From Pseudomonadota bacterium (lineage in GTDB: Bacteria; Pseudomonadota; Alphaproteobacteria; Rhodospirillales; Magnetospirillaceae), in NCBI GenBank assembly GCA_021781575.1, contig JAJXWP010000007.1:62001-126000 (forward strand): DNA of 64,000 nucleotides, written 5' to 3'. Below, in pieces: positions 37,280 to 46,500 of this stretch. The number at the start of each line of letters is the position of its first letter. Positions within the stretch are counted from its first letter, which is position 1. The notes beneath the pieces were generated by a model. That model worked only from the letters and a program-made list of their open reading frames with translations, did not search any database and was not told the origin of the DNA. Position numbers and translations under genes: made by a program.

Positions 37280-38487
37280 TGGCGGCTCGATTCTGCAGCA
37301 TCCCACATCAGGCGCGGGTCAAATGTGTTCGACGCGCCCATCGTCACGAACGTCATCAGCATGAAGGCCGTCGCTCCCCATCCCGCATTGGCCGAGGCCA
37401 GCGCGCCGAAGTTCATCAACGGAACGAAGAACACGATGGTGAAAGGATCGGTTTTGGACCACCGCCCCAATTCAGCGACCACACGAAAGACATGCGTCTT
37501 GGCGACCAAATGCCTTCTCGACCCCTTGAGGACCGATAATGCGCACCATCCGACGGCGACAATCTTACCGAACGGGATCAGGATGCTGGTGCAGAAGATG
37601 AGGCAGCCCAGAGGCCATAGGCCGCTTTCGAACAACTCCCGCACACCGGTGAATATGGTGTAGGGCTTGGGAGTCCCCAGCTGGTACGAGATTTCCATGG
37701 GAAGGATGTTGGCCGGGAAGAAGAGAATGAAGGCGGTGACCAGAAGCGCCACGGTGCGCGGCAAGGCGTCGGTCTTGCGTGCCGAAAGCCGGGCACGACA
37801 GCGCGGGCAAGGGCGCCCTTCACTGGAAGCCGGCAGGACCAGATCGCAGGTGTTGCAGGAGATCGCAGGGGCGTTCGCCGGGAGTTGATGTTCCGGGGCG
37901 AGGATTCGCCACACCGTGCGGCGGTCGAGGGCGGCCCGAGACAACATCGTCAGGAATCCCGCCGCCATGAAACAGAAGCCGCCCATGGCGATGGAGACAT
38001 GGGCCTGGCTCAAATGGATCAACCGGTAATATCCGACGGCGGATGCCAGCAGGAAGACATCCGTCATGCCCCATGGATCGAGCCAGACGGCCCAACGGAA
38101 CGCCGGCCCGAGCCAATGCGGGCGGCGCCCCAGCCGGATGGCGCCCAAGGTGACCGACAACAGGGCGAAGCGGAGGAAGGGGATGCCGACGACCAACACG
38201 GCGGTCAGGCCGGCAAGGACGAACCACTGGTGGTTCCACAGTCCGGCGATGCCGTCACCGATGACGTTCTTCTCACGGAATCCGAGCAGGTTGATCTGCA
38301 CGAGGGGCAGAATGTTGCCCGGGATCATCAACAGAAACGTTCCCAGCGAACAGGCGAGGGTGGCGGTGATGCTGCGCCCGCTGGTCTTCTCGAGGTCGCG
38401 GCGGCACAGCCGGCAAGCGGCGATGCTGCCCTCGGCCAAAGGCGGGATGTCCTGCATCGCGCCGCAATCCGGGCAGCCAATGGTCAC
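37276..38487 (-). CDS. pqiA: PqiA-type integral membrane protein
   Basis: A 403-residue protein containing two tandem PqiA units, each with a CxxC-type zinc-ribbon (CPDCG...CRLCR and CNTCD...CPRCR) followed by about four membrane helices. It is the inner-membrane partner of PqiB in a phospholipid-trafficking system. It is the first gene of pqiABC. A GGAAC word upstream (about 38510) has no matching -10 element, so its promoter is not identified. Confidence 0.9.
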   Translation of the reverse strand: MTIGCPDCGAMQDIPPLAEGSIAACRLCRRDLEKTSGRSITATLACSLGTFLLMIPGNILPLVQINLLGFREKNVIGDGIAGLWNHQWFVLAGLTAVLVVGIPFLRFALLSVTLGAIRLGRRPHWLGPAFRWAVWLDPWGMTDVFLLASAVGYYRLIHLSQAHVSIAMGGFCFMAAGFLTMLSRAALDRRTVWRILAPEHQLPANAPAISCNTCDLVLPASSEGRPCPRCRARLSARKTDALPRTVALLVTAFILFFPANILPMEISYQLGTPKPYTIFTGVRELFESGLWPLGCLIFCTSILIPFGKIVAVGWCALSVLKGSRRHLVAKTHVFRVVAELGRWSKTDPFTIVFFVPLMNFGALASANAGWGATAFMLMTFVTMGASNTFDPRLMWDAAESSRQ

Positions 38488-38800
38488 GGTCGGGCCCCTT
38501 CAGCGATCGGCGGTTCCGTGCCCCGATGGCGAAAGCCCGGCACGCTGGCGAATTCAATGCGTCGTGAGCTGAGGCAATCACGACGCCCCGGATCTTGCGC
38601 TTGTGTCATCGCGCCAGGCCACCCCCACGACATGTTTTACGACCGATGAAACTTCCATTACGCCCCAACAAGCCCACCGGCCCTTTGTTCCCCATCGCGG
38701 CGGGAACCCGGCGCAGGCAATGCAGGTTAGTTTCAGGCGAGGTGCGTGGAACTATCGGGGAAACCAACGAGTAGTTCCGCACAATTATCGGGAGGCTTTC
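38488..38800. promoter_or_regulatory. 313-bp divergent gap with EcfG-like promoter (GGAAC-N17-GGTT)
   Basis: This gap separates pqiA (minus) from the SYLF gene (plus). GGAAC at 38703-38707 and GGTT at 38725-38728, 17 bases apart, form a near-consensus EcfG-like promoter 72 bases before the SYLF ATG. GGGAGG lies just upstream of that ATG. I see no conserved reading frame, RNA gene or second clear promoter in the rest; the pqiA promoter was not found. Confidence 0.5.
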
Positions 38801-39457
38801 ATGATTCGAAGTACGGCGATAATTACAGCAGCCTTTCTGGCGCTATCCTGCGCGGCATCCGCCGCGACGTCGAACGACTCCAACAGCGCCCAGAAGCTGG
38901 TCAATGATTCCGTTCCGGTCGTCGGGCAGATCAAGCAGGATCCCCACTTCGTTAAATTGCTCAAGCAGGCGAAAGGCGTGCTGATCCTTCCGGCGGTCGG
39001 CAAAGGGGCGCTGATCGCCGGAGGGGAAGGAGGACAAGGTGTTCTGCTCATGCGGCGGAACGGCAAGTGGACCGACCCTGCCTTCCTGAGCCTCGGCTCG
39101 ATCTCCTTGGGCCCGCAGGCCGGCGGTGCCGGTGGCCCTGTGGTGATGCTGCTGATGACGGACAAGGCCGCTCACAGCTTCAGCCAAGCCAACAATCTGT
39201 CGCTCAACGCCAATGCTGGACTGACGATCGTCAACTATTCGGCGAAGGGCCAGGGATCGGTGGGCAAAGGGGACATCATCGTGTGGTCCAACCAGTCGGG
39301 AGCCTTCGCCGGCGCCTCGGTCAGCGCGACCGACATTACCTCGAACACTCAGCAGGACCGCGCCTATTACGGTCGGCATGTCAGCACCACTGATATCATC
39401 AAGGGCAAGGTGCATAATGCCGCCGCCGACAAACTGGTCTCGGACCTGCCTGCGTGA
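38801..39457 (+). CDS. SYLF-domain (YSC84-like) secreted lipid-binding protein
   Basis: A 218-residue protein with a Sec signal peptide (MIRSTAIITAAFLALSCAASA) and a SYLF domain: AKGVLILPAVGKGALIAGGEGGQG, then LSLNANAGLTIVNYSAKGQG. Members bind phosphoinositides or other lipids and in bacteria are exported, often under stress control. I chose the ATG at 38801 because GGGAGG precedes it and it begins the signal peptide. The EcfG-like promoter upstream agrees with stress induction. It ends just before a convergent terminator. Confidence 0.87.
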   Translation: MIRSTAIITAAFLALSCAASAATSNDSNSAQKLVNDSVPVVGQIKQDPHFVKLLKQAKGVLILPAVGKGALIAGGEGGQGVLLMRRNGKWTDPAFLSLGSISLGPQAGGAGGPVVMLLMTDKAAHSFSQANNLSLNANAGLTIVNYSAKGQGSVGKGDIIVWSNQSGAFAGASVSATDITSNTQQDRAYYGRHVSTTDIIKGKVHNAAADKLVSDLPA

Positions 39458-39461
39458 TGCG

Positions 39462-39504
39462 GGTTTGCTCCGCCCCGGCGGGCCGAAGGGCGCAAACCGC
39501 CGGG
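39462..39504. terminator. Bidirectional terminator-like hairpins between SYLF and GH15 genes
   Basis: GGTTTGC at 39462-39468 can pair with GCAAACC at 39492-39498. As an alternative, CCCGGCGG at 39474-39481 can pair with CCGCCGGG at 39497-39504. The stems lie between two convergent genes, the expected place for a shared terminator. No clear T-run follows, so the mechanism is uncertain. Confidence 0.45.
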
Positions 39505-39532
39505 CGGTCGATGCGGCGTTCCGCGGCGGGCC

Positions 39533-41344
39533 TTACGCGGCGGAACGTTGCATCGCCGGGCCGGCGGCCATGTCCAGATTGTGGGCGCTGTTGATCAAGG
39601 CGACATGCGAGAATGCCTGGGGAAAATTGCCGACCAGGCGTCGCCGATCCACATCGTATTCCTCGGACAGCAGGCCGACATCGTTGCGCAGGTCGAGCAA
39701 CCGGTGGAAATTGGCATAGGCTTCGTCGCCGCGACCCTGCATGGCCAGATTATCGATCAACCAGAAGGAGCAGGCGATGAAGGCTGAATCGCCGGGTGGC
39801 AGCCCCTCCAACTCGGGGTCGTCGACGTAGCGGCGCACCAGTCCGTCGGTGGTGAGACGCTGTTCGATCGCCTTGACGGTTCTCACCACCCTCGGGTCGT
39901 TGGCCGGCAGGAAGCCGACCAGAGGGATCAGCAGCAGCGCCGCATCGAGCTCCGATCCGCCGTAGTACTGGACGAAAGTGCCCTGCTCCGAATCATAGCC
40001 ATGCTGCAGGACGTCGTTGCGGATCCGACTCCGCAGGCGTCGCCATCGTTCGACTGGCCCGGTCTGCCCCATGCGTTCGACCGTCTTGACGGCACGGTCC
40101 ATCGCGACCCAGGCCATGACTCTGCTGTGGGTGAACATCCGGGCGCCGCCCCGCACCTCCCAGATGCCTTCGTCCGGTTCGCGCCAATGTCCTTCGAGAA
40201 AATCGAGGAACGCCTTCTGCACTTCCCAAGCTTCGGCCTCCGCTTCGACTCCCGATTTGCGGGCGACGTACAGACTGTCCATTACCTCGCCGAAGATATC
40301 CAGTTGCGACTGGCGGTGGGCGTCGTTGCCGGTGCGCACCGGGTGGCTCCCCTCATAGCCGTCGAGCCAGGGCAAGGGGTGTTCCTCGAGACGCCGCTCG
40401 CCGGCCAGACCATACATGATCTGCAACTGCGAAGGCTGCCCGGCGACTGACCGGAGCAGCCACTCCCGCCACGCCTCGGCCTCCTCGCGATAGCCCGAGG
40501 AGAGCAGGGCGAACAGGGTGAAGGTCGAATCGCGCAGCCAGCAATAACGGTAGTCCCAGTTGCGCGTGCCGCCGATGGTTTCGGGCAAGGAGGTGGTCGG
40601 CGCCGCGACGATACCGCCGGTTTGCCGATGAGTAAGAGCCTTGAGGGTGATCAGCGAGCGCAAGACCGGATCCCGCCATCGTCCGTGATAGCTGCAACGG
40701 GCCGCCCAGCTACCCCAGAACTCTTCGGTTTCGGCGAGGCATTGCTGCGCGTCGCGGGCGGGCGGGGGAGGGGCGTCGCTGGGGTGCCACGCCAGGTGAA
40801 ATATCTCCCGGCAGCCGGCGGCGACGGTGAATTGGGCGTGCCATCTGTTGTTCGTCACGGTGACCGGCGGGGCAGCGATGAGCGTGGCGGAAAGGGGGCC
40901 GGCGACCGCCGAGGGACGGTCCGCCGAACGGCGCATCCAGGGGATCGAATGCCCGTAATCGAAGCGCGGCGCAAGCTCCATCCGCATATCGACGGAGCCG
41001 GCCTCGCCGATGACCAGGCGAATGAGTTCGGCGTGTTGCCCGCGCTCCGCCATCGGCATGAAATCGACCAGCGCGACTTGGCCCGTGGCGGTACGGAAGC
41101 GGGTTTCCAGGATAAGCGTATCGCCGCGATACCGCCGCTCGGCCCGCGCATCCGGTGGATCCTGCGTGGTCGGACAAATCAGCCAACGGCCGTTATCGAG
41201 TTGGCCCAAAAGGGCGGCGAAGGCCGCCGGCGAGTCGAAGCGCGGAGCGCACATCCAATCGATGCTGCCGTCGCGCCCGACCAGCGCCGCGGTCTCGGTG
41301 TTACCGATCAGGGCATAGTCTTCGAGGGGCAGGGCCATGGTCAT
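39533..41344 (-). CDS. GH15-family glycoside hydrolase (glucoamylase/trehalase-like)
   Basis: A protein of about 603 residues. The N-terminal beta domain begins LEDYALIGNTETAALVGRDG, typical of bacterial GH15 proteins. The (alpha/alpha)6 barrel carries GTRNWDYRYCWLRDSTFTL and QLDIFGEVMDSLY, around the catalytic acid region. There is no signal peptide, so it acts inside the cell on trehalose, maltodextrin or glycogen-type glucans. ATGs at 41344 and 41338 both fit; neither has a strong ribosome binding site. A perfect EcfG-like promoter lies about 110 bases upstream, fitting a role in stress carbohydrate turnover. Confidence 0.87.
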   Translation of the reverse strand: MTMALPLEDYALIGNTETAALVGRDGSIDWMCAPRFDSPAAFAALLGQLDNGRWLICPTTQDPPDARAERRYRGDTLILETRFRTATGQVALVDFMPMAERGQHAELIRLVIGEAGSVDMRMELAPRFDYGHSIPWMRRSADRPSAVAGPLSATLIAAPPVTVTNNRWHAQFTVAAGCREIFHLAWHPSDAPPPPARDAQQCLAETEEFWGSWAARCSYHGRWRDPVLRSLITLKALTHRQTGGIVAAPTTSLPETIGGTRNWDYRYCWLRDSTFTLFALLSSGYREEAEAWREWLLRSVAGQPSQLQIMYGLAGERRLEEHPLPWLDGYEGSHPVRTGNDAHRQSQLDIFGEVMDSLYVARKSGVEAEAEAWEVQKAFLDFLEGHWREPDEGIWEVRGGARMFTHSRVMAWVAMDRAVKTVERMGQTGPVERWRRLRSRIRNDVLQHGYDSEQGTFVQYYGGSELDAALLLIPLVGFLPANDPRVVRTVKAIEQRLTTDGLVRRYVDDPELEGLPPGDSAFIACSFWLIDNLAMQGRGDEAYANFHRLLDLRNDVGLLSEEYDVDRRRLVGNFPQAFSHVALINSAHNLDMAAGPAMQRSAA

Positions 41345-41453
41345 CCCGTTGATGCCGAGCCTCGGCGGACCGCGCAGACAGGCCCTGCGCCGTCTCGAAG
41401 CGCGCACCGGTACAGAGGCGATTATCCGCCCCCGCTACCGCTGTCGCCAGGAT

Positions 41454-41479
41454 AACGCCTGTGGGGCAACCACGGTTCC
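41454..41479 (-). promoter_or_regulatory. EcfG-like promoter (GGAAC-N17-CGTT) for the GH15 gene
   Basis: On the minus strand GGAAC at 41479-41475 and CGTT at 41457-41454 are 17 bases apart, an exact consensus match. It ends 109 bases before the ATG at 41344, giving a fairly long leader. It lies in the divergent gap with the alternative complex III operon. Confidence 0.68.
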
Positions 41480-41610
41480 ATCGGAACGCGTCGGCGCGTC
41501 CCGCTGGCCCGATAGAGATGTCCGCAGCTACGTCCGGGCAGATCCGCAAGGATAGATTGGCGCACGCCGCTGGCCTGACAATCTCAGCGGCAGGTAGAGG
41601 TTCGAGGTTG

Positions 41611-42270
41611 ATGGCCCAAATCTTCTCGCCCAGCGCAGATACGTGGCTCCGACTGGCCCTGGCGGGGGTCACCTTGGCCATTATTGTGGCCATTGCGTTC
41701 CTGATTGGCTTTGTTACTTCCGATTACCGGACCAATGTCGACTTCCATCCCGCTCAGCCGGTGCCGTTCAGCCACCGGCACCATGTCGGCGGTCTGGGAC
41801 TGGATTGTCGATATTGCCATGCTTCGGTGGAGGTGAGCGCCGATGCCGGCTTTCCGCCGACCCATACCTGCATGACCTGCCACAGCCAGCTTTATACCGA
41901 TGCGGCCATGCTGGCGCCGGTCCGCGACAGTCTGGCCAACGATAAGCCGCTGCATTGGGCGCGGGTGGCGAAGCTGCCGGACTATGTCTATTTCGATCAC
42001 TCCATTCACATCGCCAAGGGTGTCGGCTGCTCCACTTGCCACGGACAGGTTCAGAGGATGCCGCTCACCTACACGGCGAATGCCTTGACCATGGGATTCT
42101 GCATCGCCTGTCACCGCGACCCGGCGCCCTATCTGCGCGCCAATGAGGCCGAGGTTTTCGACATGACCTGGAAGCCGGCGCCCAATCAGCGGGCGGTGGG
42201 GCAGCAGCGCATGATCGAGCGGGGCATCGCCGGACGCAATATTACCGACTGCTACACCTGCCATCGGTGA
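41611..42270 (+). CDS. actA: Alternative complex III subunit A, pentahaem cytochrome c
   Basis: A 219-residue cytochrome with one N-terminal membrane helix (about residues 13-35). Five CXXCH haem sites lie at 66-70, 87-91, 140-144, 164-168 and 214-218. ActA carries electrons within alternative complex III, which oxidises quinol and replaces the bc1 complex. I chose the ATG at 41611 because it begins at the membrane anchor and has a purine-rich GAGG upstream. It is the first gene of a tightly packed run to 53263, apparently one respiratory operon. Confidence 0.92.
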   Translation: MAQIFSPSADTWLRLALAGVTLAIIVAIAFLIGFVTSDYRTNVDFHPAQPVPFSHRHHVGGLGLDCRYCHASVEVSADAGFPPTHTCMTCHSQLYTDAAMLAPVRDSLANDKPLHWARVAKLPDYVYFDHSIHIAKGVGCSTCHGQVQRMPLTYTANALTMGFCIACHRDPAPYLRANEAEVFDMTWKPAPNQRAVGQQRMIERGIAGRNITDCYTCHR

Positions 42271-42273
42271 TTC

Positions 42274-45153
42274 ATGGACGAAAACGAGACAAAAGACCGT
42301 CTCCGGCAGTTGGCCCAGCAGGGCGGCCGGCGCTTCTGGCGGGGGCTTGAGGAAATGCTCGACGACGGCTCCGTCGGCGAATGGCTGGCAGCCGAGTTTC
42401 CATCGGCCTTCGAGATCGGCCTCGGCCGCCGCGACATGTTGAAGATCATGGCGGCGTCGCTGGCGATGTCCACGCTGTCGGGCTGCGGCCCCACCGCGGA
42501 AAGCCCTGCCGTTCCTTATGTCAACCAGCCCACCGACTATGTGCCGGGAATTCCGCGGTGGTTCGCCACGGCGGTGCCGTTCGACGGCTATGCCCAGCCG
42601 GTGCTGGCCGAATGCCATGCCGGCCGACCGACGCGCCTGGACGGCAATCGGCAGCACCCGGCCAGTCGTGGCACCATCAGCGCCTTTGCCCAGGCGGCGG
42701 TGCAGCAGCTCTATGATCCCGACCGCTCGCAGGCGGTGACCTACCGCGGAGGTATCACCACCTGGAACGCCTTCGACGCCGCGCTGCTCGACGAGGCCCA
42801 TCGGCTGAAGAAAAGTGGTGGCGCCGGTTTACGGCTGCTGACCGGGCCGGCCAGTTCACCCACCCTGATGCGCCAGATCGCGGCTCTGCGCGGGGTTTTC
42901 CCGTCCATGCGGTGGCATTCATATTCGCCCGTCGGCGGCTTGCGCGGCGTGGCGACGCGGCAGGCGTTCGGTCGTCCGCTGCAGGTGATGCCGCGCCTCG
43001 ACCGGGCGACGGTGGTGGTTAGTCTCGACGACGATATCCTGGGGCCGGGACCGTTTCAGGTACCCGCCGCCCTCGCCTGGTCAGAGCAAAGAAGAAAGGG
43101 CCAGGGGATGCCGCTGCTGTTCGTCGCCGAAAGCACGCCGACGCTGACCGGTGCCATGGCCCATCGGCGTCTCGCCACGGCATCGGGTCGAATTCCGCTT
43201 CTGGCGGCAGCCCTGTCGGGGCAGAAGCCTCCTTTGGACCCGGCGGAAGCGGCCTGGGTACAGGCCGTGCGGAAGGCGGTCGAGGATAATCCTGGCAGTG
43301 CGGTGATCGGCGCCGGGGCGGATCAGGCCGCCGATGTCCAGGCGCTGTGCATGGCCTTGGCGTACCGCTGGGGCGCGCCGGGGCGCACGGTGACCTATAC
43401 CGATCCGGTGGTGGCCGAGTCCGATGCCGGGCTTGCCGAGCTGGCGGCCGATATCGATGACGGAAAAGTGGGGGTCCTGCTGATGCTGGACGTCGACCCG
43501 GCCTATGCCGCGCCGGGCCCCCTCGGATTCGCCGAGATACTGGCCCGCGTCCCGTTCAGCGTGCATGCCGCAGGCATGTATGACGAGACCGCGGCCCGGA
43601 GCCAATGGCATCTGCCGCTCGCCCATCCGCTGGAAAGCTGGAGCGATTGCCGTGCCGTCGACGGCAGCGTCACCATTCTGCAGCCGCTGATCGCGCCGCT
43701 GTGGCAAGGCCGTACGGTCCACCAGATGCTCGACGGCCTGCTGGACCAGCCCGGGCGTGATGCGCTGTCCCCGGTTCGGGACACCTGGCGCTCGCAACTC
43801 GACGAATCGGCCTGGCGGCGAAGCCTCGAGGACGGTCGCGTGCCGGAGACGGCGTTCGATGCGGTGAGAGTCCAACCCCGGCCGCTGCCGCCGGTGGCCG
43901 CGATCGCTCCGCCCGCCGGAACCGAGGTGGTGTTCCGTCCGGACCCAAGCGTCTGGGATGGCCGCTTCGCCAATTGCTCGTGGCTTCAGGAATTGCCGAA
44001 ACCGGCGAGCAAGGTGGTGTGGGACAACCCCGTCGCGGTCAGTCCGGCCATGGGCCGGCGGCTCAAGGTCGAGAACGGCGACGTGGTCGAGATAGAGGTC
44101 GAGGGGCGCCGTCTTCGGGGAAGCGCCTGGATCCTGCCGGGGCAAGCGGCCGACACGGTCACCCTTTATTTCGGATATGGGCGACGGCGTGGCGGCACCT
44201 TCGCCGAAGGCCTGGGTTACGACGCCTATCAGCTGCTGCCGGTGAAGGCTGCTCCATCGGCCGGCGCCCGGATCAAGCGCACCGGCGCCACCCATCATCT
44301 GGTGTCCACCCAGCTCCATCATGCCATCGACGGCAAGGACCTGGTGCGCGTGGTGGCCCCCGGTGAAGGAATCGACAACGCGGCTGAAACGGTGGTGGGG
44401 CATCCCGACGAGCATAGTCTTTATCCCCGCTATCCCTATCAGGGCTACGCCTGGGGCATGGTCATCGACAACGACCTGTGCATCGGCTGCAACGCCTGCG
44501 TCATCGCCTGCCAGGCGGAGAACAACGTGCCTTCGGTAGGCAAGGAGCAGGTGGCGGTGGGCCGTGAAATGCACTGGCTGCGCATCGACCGCTACTACGA
44601 GGGCGAGCCCGACCATCCCTTCACCCATTTCGAGCCGGTCCCCTGCATGCATTGCGAGAACGCGCCCTGCGAGCTCGGGTGCCCGGTCAACGCCACGGTG
44701 CATAGTCCCGAGGGCATCAACGAGATGCTCTACAACCGATGCATCGGAACGCGGACATGCGCCACCTATTGTCCGTATAAGGTCAGGCGGTTCAACTATT
44801 ACTACTTTGCGCGCGAGGCCGCGCCGCTGGAATGGGCGCACCGCAATCCCCAGGTCACGGTTCGCGCCCGCGGCGTGATGGAAAAGTGCACCTACTGCAT
44901 CCAGCGCGTACAGAGGGCGCATATCGCCGCCGACCGGGAAAGCCGGGCGATCTCCGACGGCTCGGTGCGGACGGCCTGCCAGAACGCCTGTCCGACCTCG
45001 GCCATTACCTTCGGCAATCTGAACGACCCCGACAGCGCGGTGTCGCGGAAACGGGCCGGCCGGCGCAACTATGGCTTGCTGGATGCGCTCAACACCTGGC
45101 CCAGGACCACCTATCTGGCGCGGATTCGCCGGCACGGGGCGGGGGAGGCGTAG
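42274..45153 (+). CDS. actB: Alternative complex III subunit B (molybdopterin-fold plus Fe-S)
   Basis: A 959-residue protein fusing an MoCo-oxidoreductase-like domain (B1) and a ferredoxin domain (B2). A Tat-like stretch GRRDMLKIMAASLAMSTLSG then Cys (about residues 51-71) suggests export, possibly as a lipoprotein. Iron-sulfur motifs in the last 230 residues include CIGCNACVIACQAEN (from C736), CMHCENAPCELGCPVN, CIGTRTCATYCPY and CTYCIQR...CQNACP. This is enough for the usual set of cubane clusters. In ActB the MoCo-like domain holds no molybdenum cofactor. It starts 3 bp after actA. Confidence 0.93.
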   Translation: MDENETKDRLRQLAQQGGRRFWRGLEEMLDDGSVGEWLAAEFPSAFEIGLGRRDMLKIMAASLAMSTLSGCGPTAESPAVPYVNQPTDYVPGIPRWFATAVPFDGYAQPVLAECHAGRPTRLDGNRQHPASRGTISAFAQAAVQQLYDPDRSQAVTYRGGITTWNAFDAALLDEAHRLKKSGGAGLRLLTGPASSPTLMRQIAALRGVFPSMRWHSYSPVGGLRGVATRQAFGRPLQVMPRLDRATVVVSLDDDILGPGPFQVPAALAWSEQRRKGQGMPLLFVAESTPTLTGAMAHRRLATASGRIPLLAAALSGQKPPLDPAEAAWVQAVRKAVEDNPGSAVIGAGADQAADVQALCMALAYRWGAPGRTVTYTDPVVAESDAGLAELAADIDDGKVGVLLMLDVDPAYAAPGPLGFAEILARVPFSVHAAGMYDETAARSQWHLPLAHPLESWSDCRAVDGSVTILQPLIAPLWQGRTVHQMLDGLLDQPGRDALSPVRDTWRSQLDESAWRRSLEDGRVPETAFDAVRVQPRPLPPVAAIAPPAGTEVVFRPDPSVWDGRFANCSWLQELPKPASKVVWDNPVAVSPAMGRRLKVENGDVVEIEVEGRRLRGSAWILPGQAADTVTLYFGYGRRRGGTFAEGLGYDAYQLLPVKAAPSAGARIKRTGATHHLVSTQLHHAIDGKDLVRVVAPGEGIDNAAETVVGHPDEHSLYPRYPYQGYAWGMVIDNDLCIGCNACVIACQAENNVPSVGKEQVAVGREMHWLRIDRYYEGEPDHPFTHFEPVPCMHCENAPCELGCPVNATVHSPEGINEMLYNRCIGTRTCATYCPYKVRRFNYYYFAREAAPLEWAHRNPQVTVRARGVMEKCTYCIQRVQRAHIAADRESRAISDGSVRTACQNACPTSAITFGNLNDPDSAVSRKRAGRRNYGLLDALNTWPRTTYLARIRRHGAGEA

Positions 45154-46500
45154 GTGAATCGGCCGGTAGTTCCCCTCGACAAGCCGATGAGCCATGTGGG
45201 CGACGAGATCGCCGGCATCCCGCTGGACTTCCCGCGCCGGCGCGGCTGGCTGGCGGGCGCCGGCGGCACGGCGTTGCTGCTGTTCGGCTTCTTCCTTTCG
45301 GCAGTCGTCCTGTTCATCGGCGGTGTCGGCATCTGGGGCGTCAATTCGCCGGTGTTCTGGGGCGTCGCCATCATGAACTATGTGTGGTGGGTGGGCATCG
45401 GGAACGCCGGGACGCTCATCTCCGGCCTGCTGCTGCTGCTCGACCAGGTGTGGCGCAACGCCCTAAACCGCTTCGCCGAAGCCATGGCAGTATTCGCCAT
45501 CATCTGCGCCGGGGTCTACCCGATTCTGCATCTCGGCCGTCCCTGGCTGTTCTACTGGATGTTCCCCTATCCCAGCGAAATGGGCGTATGGCCGCAGTTC
45601 CGCAGCCCACTGACCTGGGACGTGTTCGCCATTCTGATCTACCTGCTGGTGTCGATTCTGTTCTGGTATCTGGGGCTGATTCCCGATCTGGCGACTGTCC
45701 GCGATCGCGCCAAGGGGCGCCTTGCGCAGGTCTTCTATGGCGTATTGGCGCTGGGCTGGCGCGGCTCGGCGCGGCATTGGCTGCGCTGGAAGCAAGCCTA
45801 CCATTTCAGCGCCGCGATCGCCGTACCTCTGGTCTTTTCCGTCCACAGCGAAGTGGGAATGCTGTTCTCCGCCAGCCAACTGGCCGGCTGGCACAGCACC
45901 TTCTTCCCGCCTTTCTTCGTCGTCGGGGCGGCCTTTTCCGGCTTCGGCGTGGTGACCATGCTGGCCATCGTCATCCGCCAGACGCTGCATCTCGAAGACC
46001 TGGTGACCGACTTCCATCTCGACGCCCTGGCCCGCATCACCCTCGGCCTGTCGCTGTTGATGGGCTATTGCTACTGGTGGGACATGTTCAATTCGGTCTA
46101 TTCGGGCGACCGCTACGAGTTGCGCGCCGTGCACGACAAGCTGGTCGGCGCCTATGCGTGGAGCTTCTGGACCACGCAGTTTCTAAATGTCGTCGTGCCT
46201 CACATATTCTGGATTCGCCGTGCCAGGCGCAATCTGGTTGTGCTGTTCCTGGTCGGTCTGGCTGTAACGATTGGTATGTGGTTTGAGCGTTACATGCTTG
46301 TGGTGACGACACTATATCACGGGTTCCTCCCGTCATCGTGGAATTACTATATTCCGACGTTCTGGGACTGGGCTGTGTTTGCCGGGACAATCGGGCTGTT
46401 CCTGTTCCCCTATTTTCTGTTCGTCCGCTTCCTGCCGCCCGTCTCGATCGCCGAAATCAAGGAGAAGATTCTTGAGCTTCAGCGGGAGCGACGGGCATGA
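45154..46500 (+). CDS. actC: Alternative complex III subunit C (NrfD/PsrC-like)
   Basis: A 448-residue membrane protein with about ten helices of the NrfD/PsrC type; it forms the quinol site and possible proton path of alternative complex III. The GTG start abuts the actB stop and the 3' end overlaps actD by 4 bp. The segment at about 46180-46350 is richer in A+T than the rest of the operon, but the reading frame is intact. Confidence 0.93.
   Translation: MNRPVVPLDKPMSHVGDEIAGIPLDFPRRRGWLAGAGGTALLLFGFFLSAVVLFIGGVGIWGVNSPVFWGVAIMNYVWWVGIGNAGTLISGLLLLLDQVWRNALNRFAEAMAVFAIICAGVYPILHLGRPWLFYWMFPYPSEMGVWPQFRSPLTWDVFAILIYLLVSILFWYLGLIPDLATVRDRAKGRLAQVFYGVLALGWRGSARHWLRWKQAYHFSAAIAVPLVFSVHSEVGMLFSASQLAGWHSTFFPPFFVVGAAFSGFGVVTMLAIVIRQTLHLEDLVTDFHLDALARITLGLSLLMGYCYWWDMFNSVYSGDRYELRAVHDKLVGAYAWSFWTTQFLNVVVPHIFWIRRARRNLVVLFLVGLAVTIGMWFERYMLVVTTLYHGFLPSSWNYYIPTFWDWAVFAGTIGLFLFPYFLFVRFLPPVSIAEIKEKILELQRERRA

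Noticed and set aside
38500-38520. GGAAC word on the minus strand upstream of pqiA as a further EcfG-like promoter
   Set aside because: No GTT-type -10 element occurs 16-18 bases downstream, so pqiABC was not added to the stress regulon.
41480-41520. GGAAC word on the plus strand upstream of actA
   Set aside because: The bases 16-18 positions downstream read CTGG, not nGTT; the respiratory operon start was therefore left without an assigned promoter.
43081-45195. Long minus-strand open frame antisense to actB
   Set aside because: Shadow of a well-conserved gene with intact Fe-S motifs; the antisense protein is His/Arg-rich without domains.
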